From: Chitinophaga silvisoli
Lineage (GTDB): Bacteria > Bacteroidota > Bacteroidia > Chitinophagales > Chitinophagaceae
Length of the DNA: 64,000 nucleotides
Direction: 5' to 3'
Assembly: GCF_003412465.1 (NCBI RefSeq)
Contig: NZ_QTJV01000014.1
Location: 105,317-169,316 of the forward strand
Under the pieces are notes generated by a model that worked only from the letters and a program-made list of their open reading frames with translations, searched no databases and was not told where the DNA came from. The stretch's first letter is position 1, and each line of letters starts with the position of its first letter. The position numbers and the translations under genes were made by a program. Of the stretch, positions 62,286 to 64,000 are shown one piece after another.

Positions 62286-62297
62286 ATGTTCTGATGT

Positions 62298-62513
62298 TTA
62301 GACCCTGTAGGCCTTTTTGAATAAATTGGGTAAACCTGCAGCTTTAATGGCTTTTAGTCCTGAATTTTCGTGCAGATCAAGTGTTGCGCCCTGACTTTTC
62401 TATTCAAATCTCTTTCATAGACTTTTAAGTCGATTCCTTTTTGCAGAAGTAATCGCGCTAATTTCAGCCCCAGGACCGCCACCAATGATGGCGACATTTT
62501 TATGTACAATCAT
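62298..62513 (-). pseudogene. Degraded FAD-dependent monooxygenase (TetX-like) N-terminus
   Basis: Three frames contain pieces of one protein: KNVAIIGGGPG (62513 side, dinucleotide-binding motif), then LARLLLQKGIDLKVYERDLN and finally GATLDLHENSGLKAIKAAGL with NLFKKAYRV before a stop. Only about 70 of an expected 370-390 residues are present, so the gene is truncated as well as frameshifted. Confidence 0.8.
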
Positions 62514-62586
62514 ATTATTCTTTCTGACAAAATTAAAGGTACATTTGAGAACAAAATAGTCACAAATGATATTAAAATAGTCTTAA

Positions 62587-63546
62587 ATGAAAATATCGGT
62601 CATTGATAAAGGAGGGGGTATAATCGATCAATTTGCCGAAGCAATTGGGGCAAAGAGAAGCGGGAGATTTGTAAATATTCCCACAAGTAAAGGCAGAGGT
62701 TATGTCACTGGCTTTTCCTGGGGAAGTGATCTGCGAATGATGATCCGGAATTATTATTTGGATGAGGTAGTTGTTTTAGAGCGGACAAACGAGCTGGCTG
62801 AGGGACGGGATGATATAGTTATTCAATTAAGAGGCGTATTTCCACCACTGCTGAATGACCAGGAGCAGGTGATAACTGAAAGAGCCAGTATAATAATATG
62901 TAAGCATGCAGTGTCTGCAATTATGGAAATGCCATCGAATATCAGTTTTGGAAGCGTTACAACTATAATTTCGCGCAAGTATCTGCATCAGTTATTTGGT
63001 CATATAGATCATCCGGTTGTGACAATTGTTTTAGAAGCGAAGGAAAATTTTGTGATTGAAATGGACGTATCGCCAGAGATTATTGCAACTGGCAGCGAAA
63101 TGCTTGGGCAACGCCTGCCCGAAAGTTTAGAGAGCCATTATTACAGACTGAAGTGCGAGGAACTGCTTTGCTACATCTTCGCACTGCTTTTAAAACGGGA
63201 AGAGATGCCCGCAACCGGCGTACACATAGATGATATTAAAGCTATCTATGCCATCAAAGCGTATTTGCAAGCACACCTTAATGAACCACCGCATATTGCG
63301 GCGCTAGCCAAACAAGCAAAAATGAGTGAGCCGAAATTGCGCAAGTTATTTAAACGAACTTTTGGAAGAGGTGTGTTTGAGTATTACCAGTTTTTACGGA
63401 TGGAAACAGCTGCCAGGTTATTGAAGGACAAAAAGCTGACCGTATCTGAAGTAGGTTACCAGTTAGGCTTCACAAATCTTAGTCATTTTTCGCGGGTCTT
63501 TCAAAAACATACTAGTATGAAACCCAAAAAGTATTCCATTAGTTAA
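62587..63546 (+). CDS. AraC-family transcriptional regulator
   Basis: A 319-residue regulator with an N-terminal region of unknown fold and a C-terminal AraC double HTH (about 220-318: LAKQAKMSEPKLRKLFKRTF, VSEVGYQLGFTNLSHFSRVFQ). It is divergent from the FAD monooxygenase remnant and the SGNH-SDR unit, so it probably regulated a nearby, now partly lost, gene set. Confidence 0.92.
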   Translation: MKISVIDKGGGIIDQFAEAIGAKRSGRFVNIPTSKGRGYVTGFSWGSDLRMMIRNYYLDEVVVLERTNELAEGRDDIVIQLRGVFPPLLNDQEQVITERASIIICKHAVSAIMEMPSNISFGSVTTIISRKYLHQLFGHIDHPVVTIVLEAKENFVIEMDVSPEIIATGSEMLGQRLPESLESHYYRLKCEELLCYIFALLLKREEMPATGVHIDDIKAIYAIKAYLQAHLNEPPHIAALAKQAKMSEPKLRKLFKRTFGRGVFEYYQFLRMETAARLLKDKKLTVSEVGYQLGFTNLSHFSRVFQKHTSMKPKKYSIS

Positions 63547-63557
63547 AATGGAAATAA

Positions 63558-63689
63558 ATGAATTATTTCTATAAAAATGATGAGTGCATAAGCGATCCAT
63601 TTGCTAAGCCGTTCAAAAAAGGAAATGGCAACCTAATTACATTAGAAGGAAAACCTTCTGCCGCCTTAAAGCTCCGCCACGACAAGTAA
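63558..63689 (+). CDS. Short frame of unknown function, uncertain
   Basis: A 43-codon frame (MNYFYKNDECISDPFAKPF and end ALKLRHDK) just after the AraC gene. No domain, and no context to support expression; it may be a remnant. Confidence 0.2.
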   Translation: MNYFYKNDECISDPFAKPFKKGNGNLITLEGKPSAALKLRHDK

Positions 63690-63742
63690 GAGCACCCTGA
63701 ACCCAGGACAGTGATCTCCCCTGGCTATAACCTCTCACCTCA

Positions 63743-63964
63743 TTAATTATGATGAAACCCCTGCTTAAACTCCAGCGGTGTTACATTCGTTTTCTTTTTG
63801 AATAGTTTACTAAATGACTGCGGATATTCAAATCCCAGTTGAAATGCGATCTCTGATATCGACATGTTGCTAAGGGAAAGATATTCCTTTGCCTTTTCAA
63901 TCAGTTTGTCATGAATCAGGTATGTAATGATTCGGAGCTGACCATTCCCAAATTGAATTAAAAA
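63743..63964 (-). pseudogene. AraC-family C-terminal remnant
   Basis: About 70 codons match the second half of an AraC DNA-binding domain: LIEKAKEYLSLSNMSISEIA, LGFEYPQSFSKLFKKKTN and the end TPLEFKQGFHHN. A stop codon bounds the frame upstream and the first HTH and sensory domain are absent, although a change just outside the window cannot be excluded. Confidence 0.7.
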
Positions 63965-64000
63965 CTACAGACTTTTGCAAAAACAATTTTATGCAAAAGA

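Overview
The window is a piece of a chromosome from a Bacteroidota bacterium, most likely a Chitinophagaceae (Chitinophaga-like) organism. The evidence is a SusC/SusD pair behind an ECF sigma/FecR module, many large sensor kinases, DUF1349, DUF2911, UspA and FtsX-type permease families, a GC content near 45%, and promoters of the Bacteroidota type (TTTG, about 19 nt, TAnnTTTG) instead of E. coli -35/-10 boxes. No rRNA, CRISPR array, complete insertion sequence or complete prophage was seen.

Layout. 1-5.4 kb: a minus-strand operon of a small Cys/His-rich membrane or exported protein, a TonB-dependent receptor and an exported CobN/HmuS-like tetrapyrrole chelatase that runs off the left edge; I read it as a haem (or other metallo-tetrapyrrole) uptake and metal-handling locus. 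5.5-7.8 kb: exported DUF1349 and DUF2911 proteins around a LuxR-type regulator. 7.9-12.2 kb: two paralogous PAS/GAF histidine kinases interleaved with two stand-alone receivers. 12.5-16.2 kb: two proteins of unknown function and a LytS/LytT pair. 16.6-20.3 kb: ilvC, a ModF-like tandem ATPase and a FadR-type regulator. 20.4-27.8 kb: a serine-hydrolase-like protein lacking its nucleophile, a thioredoxin-fold protein, an IS3 transposase remnant, an MFS/GNAT pair, LysR, a truncated DHFR-like gene and a UbiA-like membrane protein. 28-32.4 kb: a Mn-type superoxide dismutase divergent from a SufR-like regulator, then class Ia ribonucleotide reductase. 32.7-41 kb: an SGNH-nuclease/phosphatase fusion, then sigma factor, FecR, SusC and SusD. 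41-44.7 kb: two tandem universal stress proteins with a receiver-CRP regulator, and cysQ. 45-51.5 kb: EamA transporter, a GNAT-MarR fusion under a 19-bp palindrome, a nucleoside phosphorylase whose 3' end has been tandemly duplicated, tRNA-Cys beside an integrase remnant, and an ABC permease. 52-54.7 kb: a NarL/NarX-type two-component pair. 54.9-64 kb: an accessory stretch with a lipoprotein, small Cys-rich and frameshifted secreted proteins, a serine hydrolase, a lipoprotein RidA homologue, two AraC regulators, an epoxide-hydrolase-like enzyme, an SDR, an SGNH hydrolase and remnants of an FAD monooxygenase and an AraC gene.

Working together: the clearest functional units are the TonB receptor/CobN operon, the sigma-FecR-SusC-SusD trans-envelope signalling unit, sodA with its divergent Fe-S-type regulator and a palindrome on the sodA promoter, the nrdB-nrdA operon and the Usp/CRP-receiver stress cluster. 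Remnant genes cluster around 23.6 kb, 26.7 kb, 48.9 kb, 55.5 kb and 62-64 kb, which marks these as the sites of past gain and loss.
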